A model generated the notes under the pieces. It searched no databases. It saw nothing but the letters and a program-made list of their open reading frames with translations, and was not told where the DNA came from. From Streptomyces caniferus (GTDB lineage: Bacteria; Actinomycetota; Actinomycetes; Streptomycetales; Streptomycetaceae), in assembly GCF_009811555.1 (NCBI RefSeq), contig NZ_BLIN01000003.1, positions 1,550,001-1,614,000 of the forward strand: DNA of 64,000 nt, given 5' to 3'. Shown here piece after piece: positions 43,763 through 52,842 of this stretch. The stretch's first letter is position 1; every line of letters starts with the position of its first letter. Position numbers and translations under genes: made by a program.

Positions 43763-44581
43763 ATGACACCGCAGTCCGCCCGCACCCCCTACACCAGCGG
43801 CATGTTGAGCAATGACGCCGGCCGTGAGCGGGACCGTCTGACGTCCATCCAGGGCAGCGTCGACACGTTCACCACCGGAATCCTGGACCGCCTCCCCGTC
43901 GAAGCCTCCTGGAACTGCCTGGAGCTGGGCGCCGGCGCCGGCTCCATCGCCTACTGGCTCGCGGGACGGTGCCCGGAAGGACGCGTGGTCGGCGTCGATC
44001 TCGACACGCGCCATCTCGACGCCGGCCGTGCCGCGAACCTGGAGGTCCAGGAAGCCGACATCACGGACGAGGACTACGCCCCCGGCAGCTTCGACCTCAT
44101 CCACGCCCGCTACCTGTTCTGCCATCTCGCCGCCCGCGACGAGATGGTGGCGCGGGTCGGCCGCTGGCTCGCCCCCGGCGGCTGGCTCGTCATCGAAGAG
44201 CCCTTCCACCTGCCCGGTGCCACCTCCCCCTTCCCCGTGATGCGGCGCATCCTCGACGCCTACCAGCGCATGTACCACGAGCACGGCGCCGACCTCACCT
44301 GGGTCCGGGGCCTGCCCGCCCTCCTGGCCGGCAGCGGTCTGACCGATGTCGCCTTCGCCGCGAACCCCGCCTTCATGGGCGGACTCGACAAGGACCGCTG
44401 GCGCCCGCTCATCGACCAGGCCGCACCCACCCTCCTCGCCGACGGTCTGATCACGGAAGCCGACCTGGCGGAGTTCCACACCCTCCTCAAGGACCCGGCC
44501 TTCATCGACATCCCGCAGATGACCCTGTCCGCATGGGCCCGTCGCCCGGCGGAGGCACCGTCCGCGGACGGGCCGGTCTGA
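43763..44581 (+). CDS. class I SAM-dependent methyltransferase
   Basis: 272 residues. Motif I is CLELGAGAGSIAYWLA, the ribose acid lies in VVGVDLDTRHLDAG, then the catalytic-face segment GSFDLIHARYLFCHLA and PGGWLVIEEPF. ATG 43763 begins 6 bp after the membrane-protein stop, so it is the third gene of the HEIGH-membrane operon. It resembles small-molecule (UbiE-like) methyltransferases. The acceptor is unknown. Confidence 0.88.
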   Translation: MTPQSARTPYTSGMLSNDAGRERDRLTSIQGSVDTFTTGILDRLPVEASWNCLELGAGAGSIAYWLAGRCPEGRVVGVDLDTRHLDAGRAANLEVQEADITDEDYAPGSFDLIHARYLFCHLAARDEMVARVGRWLAPGGWLVIEEPFHLPGATSPFPVMRRILDAYQRMYHEHGADLTWVRGLPALLAGSGLTDVAFAANPAFMGGLDKDRWRPLIDQAAPTLLADGLITEADLAEFHTLLKDPAFIDIPQMTLSAWARRPAEAPSADGPV

Positions 44582-44784
44582 AGCCACCGGGAGTGGGGAC
44601 CGCCGCCGAGTGCGTGCCGGGCGCGGAATCGTTCCTCATCGGTCCGCGGGGGGGGGCGCCCGGCGGACCGATGCGGCCTGCGACGGTACGAGCCCTGGGC
44701 GCCGACGCCCCGCCGGGTGCGGTGCCCCGCCGTGTATGACGCCCCGCCAAGTGCGGCGCCCACCCCCCGCGGAATGATCACAGG

Positions 44785-45249
44785 ATGAGGAACGACGATC
44801 CGCGCCCGCACCTGCCCACCACCGAGTCCGCCGTCACGGCCATCCGTGCGATCGCGGCCGAGTACCGCCTCGACCTGACCGTCACGGACGACATCGGCGC
44901 GGACCGGACCTCCCGCCGTACCGCGGCCGGGGCGTTCACCGTCCTGGACGCGGACGGCTCGCTGCCGCACGAGGCCTTCGTGGAACTGGGCGGATCGCCC
45001 GCGGTCACCGTCCAGGTCTTCCCCGAGGACGATGCGAAGGTCACCGTGGACGGGGTGGAGTTCGCCGATGTCCCGCGGGACGCGGTGCCGGCGTTCCTGC
45101 GCTCGGTGTACGGCGGGCGGGCCCACGTCAAGGCGCGGTTCTTCCCGCCGGGCGAGTGGCTGATCGTGCCACTGCCCGGCGACGAGACCTACAAGGAGCT
45201 GATCTTCCCCGGCGGGCTCAGCCCCTGGCTCGCGCGCAGCGTCCGCTGA
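44785..45249 (+). CDS. uncharacterised 154-aa protein
   Basis: Begins MRNDDPRPHLPTTESAVTAIRAIAAEYRLDL and ends in GGLSPWLARSVR. It has an N-terminal helix and then a mainly beta protein (TVQVFPEDDAKVTVDGVEF, AHVKARFFPPGEWLIVPLPGDETY). No signal peptide or membrane helix. ATG 44785 has AGG just upstream. It is convergent with the glutamate transporter operon. No family is recognised. Confidence 0.7.
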   Translation: MRNDDPRPHLPTTESAVTAIRAIAAEYRLDLTVTDDIGADRTSRRTAAGAFTVLDADGSLPHEAFVELGGSPAVTVQVFPEDDAKVTVDGVEFADVPRDAVPAFLRSVYGGRAHVKARFFPPGEWLIVPLPGDETYKELIFPGGLSPWLARSVR

Positions 45250-45309
45250 GGCGGGGAGGGCGGCGGGCAACGCTGCCGGCGTCCTCCCTCCGCCCCTCAT
45301 GGGCGGCCG

Positions 45310-46173
45310 TCACCTGGGCGGTTGATGGCCTCCCGGCAGCAGGGTGCCCGGCTCCGGGGCGGCCACCTCGACGCCCTCCACCTTGGGATTGCGCCGCTGC
45401 CGCTTGGAGACCCAGTAGGCCAGCCAGGAGAGCAGCATGCACATCCCGATGTAGATCGGCGAGATGATCATGACGACGGGGATGAACGGCAGGTCGTAGT
45501 CGAGGTTGGAGGCGATCAGCTTGCCGGCGTGCAGGAACTCCTCGTAGGTGATGAGGTAGCCGAGCGAGGTGTCCTTCAGGGCGACCACCAGCTGGCTGAT
45601 GATCGCCGGGAGCATCGCCCGGACCGCCTGCGGCACCAGGACGTGCGTCATGACCTGGGTCTTGCCCATGCCGAGCGCATAAGCGGCCTCCCGCTGGCCG
45701 CGGTCGACGGAGTGGACGCCGGTACGGAAGACCTCGGCGAGCACCGAGCCGTTGTAGAGGGTCAGGCCGGCGACCAGCGCGATCAGCGGCTCGGCCTTCA
45801 GCGCCACATAGATGAAGAAGATCATGACCAGTACGGGCATGGCGCGGAAGAACTCCACCAGCAGCGTGCACACCCAGCGCAGGGCCCGGTGTTCCGAGAG
45901 CCGGCCGGTCGCCAGCACCCCGCCCAGCGCCAGCGACAGCACCGCCGCGAGGGCGAAGGCCTTCAGGGTGTTGCCGAGGCCCCGTAGCAGCAGCTCCTGA
46001 ATTCCCTTGTAGGTGAAGGGAGTCCACTTCGGCGCGGTGAACTGGCCGGTGGCGAAGAGGAGGTAGAGGACCCAGCCGATCAGGGCGAGGATCAGCACCG
46101 TCGAGACCAGCCCGTAGAGCCGGTGCCGCGCTTTGGTCCGCGGGCCGGGGACGTCGTAGAGGGCGGTGGTCAT
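45310..46173 (-). CDS. gluD: glutamate-type ABC transporter permease
   Basis: 287 residues of the HisM/GluD permease family. It has a cytoplasmic N-terminus (MTTALYDVPGPRTKARHRLYG), membrane helices and the EAA loop REAAYALGMGKTQVMTHVLVPQAVRAMLP that contacts the ATPase. The tail after residue 255 is charged. ATG 46173 overlaps the gluC stop (ATGA). Last gene of the leftward gluABCD operon importing glutamate or a related polar amino acid. Confidence 0.9.
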   Translation of the reverse strand: MTTALYDVPGPRTKARHRLYGLVSTVLILALIGWVLYLLFATGQFTAPKWTPFTYKGIQELLLRGLGNTLKAFALAAVLSLALGGVLATGRLSEHRALRWVCTLLVEFFRAMPVLVMIFFIYVALKAEPLIALVAGLTLYNGSVLAEVFRTGVHSVDRGQREAAYALGMGKTQVMTHVLVPQAVRAMLPAIISQLVVALKDTSLGYLITYEEFLHAGKLIASNLDYDLPFIPVVMIISPIYIGMCMLLSWLAYWVSKRQRRNPKVEGVEVAAPEPGTLLPGGHQPPR

Positions 46174-46814
46174 CGAGCGACTCCGTAGCGCTTCTCCAGC
46201 ACGTTGAAGAGCGCGCTGATGGTCAAGGTCACGATCAGGTAGCCGACGGCGATCCAGACGAAGGTCCAGATGATGCTGTAGCCCAGTTCGCTGAGCGGCT
46301 TGTAGACCCCGAGGAGTTCGGTGACGCTGAACGCGCCGGCGATCGCGGAGTTCTTGGCCAGCGCGATCAGGGTGGAGCCGATGGGCGGGATGACGGACCG
46401 GAAGGCCTGCGGGAGGACGATCCCGCCCAGCGTCTGCGGGAAGGTCATGCCCAGGCTGCGGGCCGCCTCGCCCTGCCCGACCGGCACGGTGTTGATGCCG
46501 GAGCGCACCGCCTCGCAGATGAAGGCGGAGGTGTAGCAGCCCAGCGCGAGGATGGCGAAGAGGTTGAAGGGCAGGACGAAGCCGAAGCGTGGCAGGCCCA
46601 GCACCACCGCGAAGAACAGCAGCGTCAGCGGCGTGTTGCGCAGCACCGTCACCCATGCCGTGCCGAAGGCCCGCAGCGAGCCGACCGGCGCCACCCGGAA
46701 CGCGGCCATCAGGAAACCGAGGACGAGCGCGAGCAGCGAGGCGAAGACGGTGAGTTCGACGGTGCCCAGCAGGCCCTTCCCGTAGAGGGAGAGGTTGTCG
46801 AGGAGAACGTTCAT
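46170..46814 (-). CDS. gluC: glutamate-type ABC transporter permease
   Basis: 214 residues, HisQ/GluC type. It has helices from GLLGTVELTVFASLLALVLGF, the conserved TVLRNTPLTLLFFAVVLGLP segment, and the EAA loop GEAARSLGMTFPQTLGGIVLPQAFR. It pairs with GluD as the heteromeric channel. The gene is 19 bp behind gluB and overlaps gluD by ATGA. Confidence 0.9.
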   Translation of the reverse strand: MNVLLDNLSLYGKGLLGTVELTVFASLLALVLGFLMAAFRVAPVGSLRAFGTAWVTVLRNTPLTLLFFAVVLGLPRFGFVLPFNLFAILALGCYTSAFICEAVRSGINTVPVGQGEAARSLGMTFPQTLGGIVLPQAFRSVIPPIGSTLIALAKNSAIAGAFSVTELLGVYKPLSELGYSIIWTFVWIAVGYLIVTLTISALFNVLEKRYGVAR

Positions 46815-46833
46815 CGGTCAGTTCCTTGGCGGC

Positions 46834-47772
46834 TCAGGACGCCGGGTAGCGGTTGATCGGGGGCGGCTTGGGGGCGGGCACGCCGGACGTCCCGAGGGTC
46901 GCCTCGTACGCCTTCTGCCAGTTGCCGTTCTTCTCGTTCGCGGCGAGCGCGTCATCCAGCGCGAGCCGCAGCGCGTTGTCTCCCCGGGGAACGCCGATGC
47001 CGTACGGCTCCTCGGAGAACGGCTTGCCGACCACCTTCAGCTCGTCGGGCACCTTGGCGGCGTACCCCAGCAGGATCGCGTCGTCGGTGGTGACCGCGTC
47101 GACCTGGTAGGTGAGCAGGTTGTCCACGCACACCGAGTAGGTGTCGTAGGAGACCAGTACGGCCTTGGGGTACTCGGCCTGGATGCGCTGGTAGGGGGTC
47201 GAGCCGGCCGCCGAGCAGACGCGTTTGCCGGCCAGATCCTGGGGGCCGTGGATGTCGTTCTCGTCGGCGCGCACCAGCAGCGACTGGCCCGCCATGTAGT
47301 AGGGACCGGCGAAGCCCACCAGCTTCTTGCGCTTGTCGTTGATGGTGTAGGTGCCGACGTAGAGGTCGATCTGGCCGTTCTGGAGGGCGGTCTCGCGGTT
47401 GGCGGAGGCGATCGTCTTGAACTCGATGGTGTGGGGAGGGAAGCCGAGGGCGGCGGACATCATCTTGGCGATCTCGATGTCGAAGCCGGTGTACTGGCCA
47501 GAGGCCGGGTCCCGCTCGCCGAGGTAGGGCTGGTCCTCCTTGACGCCGATGACGAGATGGCCGCGGCGCTTGGCCTTCGTCCAGGTCGGGGAGTCGGGCA
47601 GCGAGAAGTTCTTGGCGACCGGGTACTGCGGCAGTTCGCTGCCCTTGGGGCCCTTGGCCGGCGGGCTCCCTTCCCGGCCGCAGCCGGAGAGGGCCAGCGC
47701 GAGCACGGCGAACACGACGAGCACGCGGCCCACGAGGGCACGGCGCAGGGGCGAGGAGTGGCTGTGCGGCAT
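46834..47772 (-). CDS. gluB: glutamate-binding lipoprotein
   Basis: 312 residues. It has a lipoprotein signal with lipobox ALALSGC, then a type II periplasmic binding domain with HLVIGVKEDQPYLGERDPASG and TGFDIEIAKMMS for ligand contacts. ATG 47772 is 13 bp behind gluA. It captures glutamate (or aspartate/glutamine) outside the membrane and delivers it to GluCD. Confidence 0.92.
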   Translation of the reverse strand: MPHSHSSPLRRALVGRVLVVFAVLALALSGCGREGSPPAKGPKGSELPQYPVAKNFSLPDSPTWTKAKRRGHLVIGVKEDQPYLGERDPASGQYTGFDIEIAKMMSAALGFPPHTIEFKTIASANRETALQNGQIDLYVGTYTINDKRKKLVGFAGPYYMAGQSLLVRADENDIHGPQDLAGKRVCSAAGSTPYQRIQAEYPKAVLVSYDTYSVCVDNLLTYQVDAVTTDDAILLGYAAKVPDELKVVGKPFSEEPYGIGVPRGDNALRLALDDALAANEKNGNWQKAYEATLGTSGVPAPKPPPINRYPAS

Positions 47773-47785
47773 CACGGCACCCCCG

Positions 47786-48529
47786 TCAGTGCTTGAGGAT
47801 CTTGGAGAGGAAGTCCTTCGCCCGTTCGCTGCGCGGCGCGGTGAAGAAGTCCTCGGGGGTGCGGTCCTCGACGATGCGGCCGTCGTCCATGAACACCACA
47901 CGGTTGGCGGCGGAGCGGGCGAAGCCCATCTCATGGGTGACCACGACCATCGTCATGCCGTCCCGGGCGAGCTGCCGCATGACTTCCAGCACCTCGTTGA
48001 TCATCTCCGGGTCGAGGGCGGAGGTCGGTTCGTCGAAGAGCAGCGCCTTGGGGTCCATGGCGAGTGCCCGGGCGATGGCGACGCGCTGCTGCTGGCCGCC
48101 GGAGAGCTGCGCCGGGTACTTGTCGGCCTGGGAGGCGAGCCCCACCCGGTCCAGGAGTTCACGGGCGCGCCGCGCGGCCTCGTCCTTCTTCTTCTTCCGG
48201 ACCTTCATCGGCGCCAGCATCAGGTTGTCCAGCACCGTCTTGTGGGCGAAGAGGTTGAAGGACTGGAAGACCATGCCGACTTCGGCACGCAACTGGGCCA
48301 GCGCGCGGCCCTCTTCGGGCAGCGGCTGCCCGTCCAGCTCGATGGCGCCCGACTCGACGGTCTCCAGGCGGTTGATGGCCCGGCACAGGGTGGACTTCCC
48401 GGACCCGGAGGGCCCGATGACCACGACCACCTCCCCGCGGCCGACGGTGAGGTCGATGTCCCGCAGGACATGCAGTTTTCCGTAGTGCTTGTTGACCCCG
48501 CGCAGTTCAATCAGCGCATCACCGGCCAT
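47786..48529 (-). CDS. gluA: glutamate-type ABC transporter ATPase
   Basis: 247 residues. Walker A is GPSGSGKST, the Q loop [13 protein letters not shown], the signature LSGGQQQR, Walker [14 protein letters not shown] and the switch His in VVTHEMGFA. First gene of the operon; ATG 48529 has only a weak AGGT ribosome site. The 177-bp gap upstream contains the promoter but no clear operator. Confidence 0.93.
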   Translation of the reverse strand: MAGDALIELRGVNKHYGKLHVLRDIDLTVGRGEVVVVIGPSGSGKSTLCRAINRLETVESGAIELDGQPLPEEGRALAQLRAEVGMVFQSFNLFAHKTVLDNLMLAPMKVRKKKKDEAARRARELLDRVGLASQADKYPAQLSGGQQQRVAIARALAMDPKALLFDEPTSALDPEMINEVLEVMRQLARDGMTMVVVTHEMGFARSAANRVVFMDDGRIVEDRTPEDFFTAPRSERAKDFLSKILKH

Positions 48530-48706
48530 ATGCAGACCTGCCCACTCTCATCCGTACAGCGGAGAGCCCGCAACCTACCGGGGGGAACAGGGCGCTTCTT
48601 CACTGACACGCACGCATGCACGGAGATGGGCGGATAAATCAGGGTTACGGATGAACCTTCCGCACGGCCGGCGCGGGGCTGCCGCCCGCGCTCCCGACCA
48701 CCGGGG

Positions 48707-49147
48707 TCAGCTCTCCGAGGCCTCGGCGTAGACCTGCGACAACTCGGGCGCGCCGACATCGGCCCACTCGTGACCCGTGGCCACCACGTCGATCTCCCGC
48801 CCGGACGCCAGCCGGACCACCGGCTGCCCGTCCGGCCATACGTGCCAGACGGCGCCGCGCACCGTGCGGACCAGGACCGTGCCGAGGTAGAGACCGGCGT
48901 CGTTGCCGAGCCAGGGCAGCACCTCCGGGTCGTCCCGCCATACGGGCTGCAGCTGGTCCAGCGCCTCCAACGACCCTACGGAGTCGTCCAGTTCCACGCC
49001 CGCGGTGGCGGCCTGGGCCCGCAGGAGTTCGCACTCGGACAGCAGCTCCACGACGCTGTCGGGATCGGCGCGCACCGACTCCGCCAGCGGTACGGACCGG
49101 TGTGCGCGCTGCCGCTTGCGCCACCTGTCCAGGAAAGACATGTTCAT
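48707..49147 (-). CDS. DUF6278-like protein of unknown function
   Basis: 146 residues beginning MNMSFLDRWRKRQRAHRSVP. It has an N-terminal basic helix and then helices (VVELLSECELLRAQAATAG) and a beta part (GLYLGTVLVRTVRGAVWHVWPDGQPVVRLASGREIDV). From memory this matches DUF6278, small soluble actinobacterial proteins without known function. Two in-frame ATGs (49147, 49141) are possible. Same strand as the glu operon but 177 bp upstream; probably separate. Confidence 0.72.
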   Translation of the reverse strand: MNMSFLDRWRKRQRAHRSVPLAESVRADPDSVVELLSECELLRAQAATAGVELDDSVGSLEALDQLQPVWRDDPEVLPWLGNDAGLYLGTVLVRTVRGAVWHVWPDGQPVVRLASGREIDVVATGHEWADVGAPELSQVYAEASES

Positions 49148-49363
49148 GGTCTGCAGGGTCCCACCCGCCCTGTGGTCGCGGCCACAGGCGCGCGGCACAC
49201 CCGTGCCCCGTTCGTCACCTTGACGCCTCCCCCGCGCCTTCCTACCTTCATGGCGCTCGGATCGGATCTGCTGGATCCCAGGAACCCCCCAGCCCCTTCG
49301 CGGGACCGGCCTGGAACGCAGTGCACACCTGCCCGTTGGCGCCAACCGGAGGGATACGGACCG

Positions 49364-51175
49364 ATGCGTGGACGACGATGGGGCACCGCCCTGGTCCTGC
49401 TGCTCACCGCGACCGCACTGCCGGCCACCGATGCCGGAACCGCGACGGCCGTCGCGGCGCACCGCCCGCGCCTCCCACTGCCCTTGGCGCGACTCTTCGA
49501 CAACCGGGCCGTCAGCGACAACTCCCGGCCCGGCGCGGCCGACTTCGACGGTGCGGGCCACTCGCTGTCCGCTCAGGACCTCGCGGCGGCCGGCTGGTCG
49601 CCCGGGAGCACCCCGACCCTCGACGGAGCCCGGCTCCGCCTGCCGCGCACCGCGCCCGGAACGCCGGACAACGTGGTGGCGGACGGTCAGCAGGTGACCG
49701 TGGGCGGCCGGGGCGAGGCGCTCACCTTCCTGGTCGCCGGGACGGGCGGTGCCCCCTCGGGCACCGGGACCGTGCGCTACCGGGACGGCTCGCACAGCAG
49801 CTATGAACTCACCGCCCCCGACTGGCGGTCGGGGCCGCTCGCCACCAAGGCGGTGACGCTGCCGCATATCAACGGTCCGGGCGGGCAGCTGCCCGGGGCG
49901 GCCCGGCTGTATGCGGTGACCGTGGCGCTGCGGGCGGGGCGGGAGCTGAGCTCGGTGGTGCTGCCCGAGCCGGCCGCCGCGTCCGGCGCGCTGCATGTGT
50001 TCGCGGTGTCCGTACGGGACAGCGGGCGCGGCAGGACCGGGAGTTGGGCCGCGAGCACGGCCGGCTACCGGGCGGTCGGCCCCTGGACCGACCGTACGCT
50101 GCGACTGGTGGTGCACAGCGGCGCGGGCGGGCCGCGGGCGCGCATACGGATCGCCAACACCTTCGCCGCCGCGCCGGTGGACATCGGAGCGGCCAGCATC
50201 GCGGTGCGTGGCGCGGGGGCGGCGGCGGACCGCGCGCCGGTACCGCTGACCTTCGCGAAGGGGCACCGGGGCGTGCGCGTTCCGGCCGGGGCCGAGGCGT
50301 TCAGCGATCCCGTCGACTTCACCGTCCCGGCCGGCACCGACCTCGTGGTGAGCATCCATTTGCCGGGGACGGTGACGGCGGCGCCGGTGCACCAGGAGGC
50401 GGCCCAGCTGTCGTACCTGAGCGCCGCGGGCAGCGGGGACCGCACCGCGGACACCACGGGCGCGGCCTACCCGGAGACGATGACCTTCTGGCCGTTCCTG
50501 ACGGGCGTCGATGTCGCGGGCGGCCCCGGCTCGATCGTGGCCCTGGGCGATTCGATCACCGACGGGGTGAAGTCGACGAGCGGCGCCAACCGGCGCTGGC
50601 CCGATGTGCTGGCCCGCCGCTTCCAGGCGCAGCACGCGCTGCCCCGCTACGGCGTGGTCAACCAGGGCATCTCGGCGAACCGCATCGTCACCGACCGCTA
50701 TCCGGGCGACGGGGTCAGCACGGACACCGGAGGGGTGAGCGCCCAGCACCGGCTGGAGCGCGATGTGCTGGCGCAGCCCTCGGCGCGGACGGTGGTGGTG
50801 TTCGAGGGCATCAACGATGTGCGCTGGGGGACCTCGGCCGATGAGGTCATCGCCGGGCTGCGGGCCCTTGCGCGGCGTTCGCACGAGCGGGGGCTGCGGG
50901 TGGTGGTGGCGACCGTCGCGCCGTGCGAGGGCTACCCCGACTGCAGCCCGGCCGTGGAGGCCCGCCGCCAGGCCGTCAACGCGTTCGTACGCGACCAGGC
51001 CGGCACGGTCTTCGACGCCACGCTGGACTTCGACGCGGTGCTCCGCGATCCGCAGCGGCCCGCCCGGCTGCTGCCCGCCTACGACAGCGGTGACCACCTC
51101 CACCCCGGCGACACGGGCCTGGAGGCACTCGGCAACGCCGTGGACCTCCGGGCGCTGGTGCCGGAGCGGGACTGA
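49364..51175 (+). CDS. secreted SGNH/GDSL hydrolase with N-terminal beta domains
   Basis: 603 residues. It has a signal peptide (MRGRRWGTALVLLLTATALPATDAG cut near residue 32), about 350 residues of beta-rich modules (including a GAADFDGAGHSLSAQDL start typical of secreted actinobacterial glycoproteins), then the SGNH domain. Block I is VALGDSITDG, block III FEGINDVRWG and block V DHLHPGDTG, giving Ser, Gly, Asn and Asp-His. It likely deacylates or deacetylates a polysaccharide or lipid outside the cell. GGAGGG precedes ATG 49364. Confidence 0.9.
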   Translation: MRGRRWGTALVLLLTATALPATDAGTATAVAAHRPRLPLPLARLFDNRAVSDNSRPGAADFDGAGHSLSAQDLAAAGWSPGSTPTLDGARLRLPRTAPGTPDNVVADGQQVTVGGRGEALTFLVAGTGGAPSGTGTVRYRDGSHSSYELTAPDWRSGPLATKAVTLPHINGPGGQLPGAARLYAVTVALRAGRELSSVVLPEPAAASGALHVFAVSVRDSGRGRTGSWAASTAGYRAVGPWTDRTLRLVVHSGAGGPRARIRIANTFAAAPVDIGAASIAVRGAGAAADRAPVPLTFAKGHRGVRVPAGAEAFSDPVDFTVPAGTDLVVSIHLPGTVTAAPVHQEAAQLSYLSAAGSGDRTADTTGAAYPETMTFWPFLTGVDVAGGPGSIVALGDSITDGVKSTSGANRRWPDVLARRFQAQHALPRYGVVNQGISANRIVTDRYPGDGVSTDTGGVSAQHRLERDVLAQPSARTVVVFEGINDVRWGTSADEVIAGLRALARRSHERGLRVVVATVAPCEGYPDCSPAVEARRQAVNAFVRDQAGTVFDATLDFDAVLRDPQRPARLLPAYDSGDHLHPGDTGLEALGNAVDLRALVPERD

Positions 51176-51272
51176 CGCCGTAGCGGGCCCGACGGCGCGG
51201 GCCCGTCGGCGGGCGGTGCGGGCAGGCCGCACCGGCTCCCGTCGGCGGCAGGTCGCCCCGGAGCGGGCCGCC

Positions 51273-52052
51273 CTAGACGTCGAGGTCCACCACGACCGGG
51301 GCGTGGTCCGAGGCGCCCTTGCCCTTGCGCTCCTCACGGTCCACATAGGCGTCCGAGACGGCCTTGGCGAACGGCTCGTTGCCGTAGACGAGGTCGATGC
51401 GCATCCCGCGGTTCTTGGGGAAGGCGAGCTGGCGGTAGTCCCAGTAGGTGTAGGGCCGGTCGTACTTGAGGGGGCGCGGCACGACGTCCGACAGACCCGC
51501 CTCGCGCAGGGCGGTCAGGGCGGCGCGCTCGGCGGGCGTGACATGGGTGGCGCCCTCGAAGACGGCCGGGTCCCAGACGTCCTCGTCGGTCGGTGCGACG
51601 TTGTAGTCGCCGAGGACAGCGAACGGGCGGGAGCCCGCCGCGTCCTCGGCGACCGCCGCCTTCAGCGCCTCGAACCAGCCGAGCTTGTAGGTGTAGTGCG
51701 CATGACCGACCTCGCGGCCGTTGGGGACGTACACCGACCACACCCGGGCCGGGCCGCAGGTCGCCGAGACGGCCCGCGGCTCCTGCACCCCGTCGTACTC
51801 CGGGCCGCCGGGCAGGCCCATGACGACGTCGTCGAGACCCACCTTGGACACCAGCGCCACGCCGTTCCACCTGCCGTCGGCGTTGACCGCGGCTTCGTAG
51901 CCGAGCTCGCGCAGCTGGTCGTACGGGAACTGCTCGGCGGTGCACTTGGTCTCCTGGATGCACAGCACGTCCGTGCCGGTGCTCTCCAGCCAGGCCAGCA
52001 GCCTCGGGAGGCGGGCGGTGATCGAATTGACGTTCCAGGTCGCGATGCGCAT
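51273..52052 (-). CDS. xth: exodeoxyribonuclease III
   Basis: 259-residue EEP-fold nuclease acting at AP sites and 3' ends in base excision repair. Landmarks are MRIATWNVNSITARL, the metal ligand Glu in CIQETKC, the catalytic segment VLGDYNVAPTDEDVWDP, RIDLVYGN and the terminal SDHAPVVVDL. ATG 52052 is the family start; the 8-codon extension is rejected. Confidence 0.95.
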   Translation of the reverse strand: MRIATWNVNSITARLPRLLAWLESTGTDVLCIQETKCTAEQFPYDQLRELGYEAAVNADGRWNGVALVSKVGLDDVVMGLPGGPEYDGVQEPRAVSATCGPARVWSVYVPNGREVGHAHYTYKLGWFEALKAAVAEDAAGSRPFAVLGDYNVAPTDEDVWDPAVFEGATHVTPAERAALTALREAGLSDVVPRPLKYDRPYTYWDYRQLAFPKNRGMRIDLVYGNEPFAKAVSDAYVDREERKGKGASDHAPVVVDLDV

Positions 52053-52089
52053 GCCTGCAAACCTACCGCGCGGCACTGACAGCCGGCCC

Positions 52090-52731
52090 TCAGCGCAAGC
52101 CGGTGCTGTGGCCCGGGGTGAGACGGCCGTGGTCGGTACCGCCCAGCTTGTCGATCATGGAGTCGTAGATCGGGCGGGCATGGTCCTGGAGCAGGCTGTC
52201 GTGGATGTCGATGGCCCGACGCGGCGCGACCTCGCGCACATAGTCGATGATCTCGGCGACCTTGTTCCAGGGGGCGTGGACGGGCAGCAGCAGGGTGTCG
52301 ACCGTACGCCCCTCCGGGACGGTGAGGGCGTCGCCCGGGTGGAAGACCGCGCCGCCGTCGATGAAGTAACCGACGTTGGTGACACGCGGGATGTCGGGGT
52401 GGATGACGGCGTGCATCTGGCCGTGCACCTCCACCTCGAAGCCGGCGGCGGTGAAGGTGTCCCCTTCGCCGACCGTGTGCACCCGGCCGGGGAAGGCGCC
52501 GACGAGCTGGTCGGCGACGCTGGCCAGCGTCCAGATCTCGGCCGCCGGGTTGGCTTCCATGCCCGCCCGCAGCCGGTCCTCGTTGAAGTGGTCCACATGC
52601 TCATGGGTGACGAGGATCGCGTCCGCGCCGACGGCCGCGTCCTCCTCGCTGAACACACCCGGGTCGATGACGAGCGTCCGCCCGTCCTTCTCCAACCGGA
52701 CACAGGCGTGGGTCTTCTTGGTGAGTTCCAT
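52090..52731 (-). CDS. metallo-beta-lactamase-fold hydrolase (UlaG-like)
   Basis: 213 residues. The metal-binding motif THEHVDH is followed by further ligands in GQMHAVIHP and VFHPGDAL, the layout of UlaG/TQXA-type MBL proteins. The N-terminus MELTKKTHACVRLEKDGRTLVIDPG is typical. ATG 52731 is chosen; the upstream 28 codons are Arg-rich. Located 37 bp upstream of xth on the same strand, possibly co-transcribed. Substrate unknown. Confidence 0.88.
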   Translation of the reverse strand: MELTKKTHACVRLEKDGRTLVIDPGVFSEEDAAVGADAILVTHEHVDHFNEDRLRAGMEANPAAEIWTLASVADQLVGAFPGRVHTVGEGDTFTAAGFEVEVHGQMHAVIHPDIPRVTNVGYFIDGGAVFHPGDALTVPEGRTVDTLLLPVHAPWNKVAEIIDYVREVAPRRAIDIHDSLLQDHARPIYDSMIDKLGGTDHGRLTPGHSTGLR

Positions 52732-52842
52732 GGGGCCATCTTGCCGTGGCGGGCCGCGGCGGGTGCGCTCCCGCCCCTCGCCGCGGCACATCCATTCCCG
52801 GCCTCGCCGCGGCACGTCCGCGCGCCGCCCCGTGGGAGCCCG

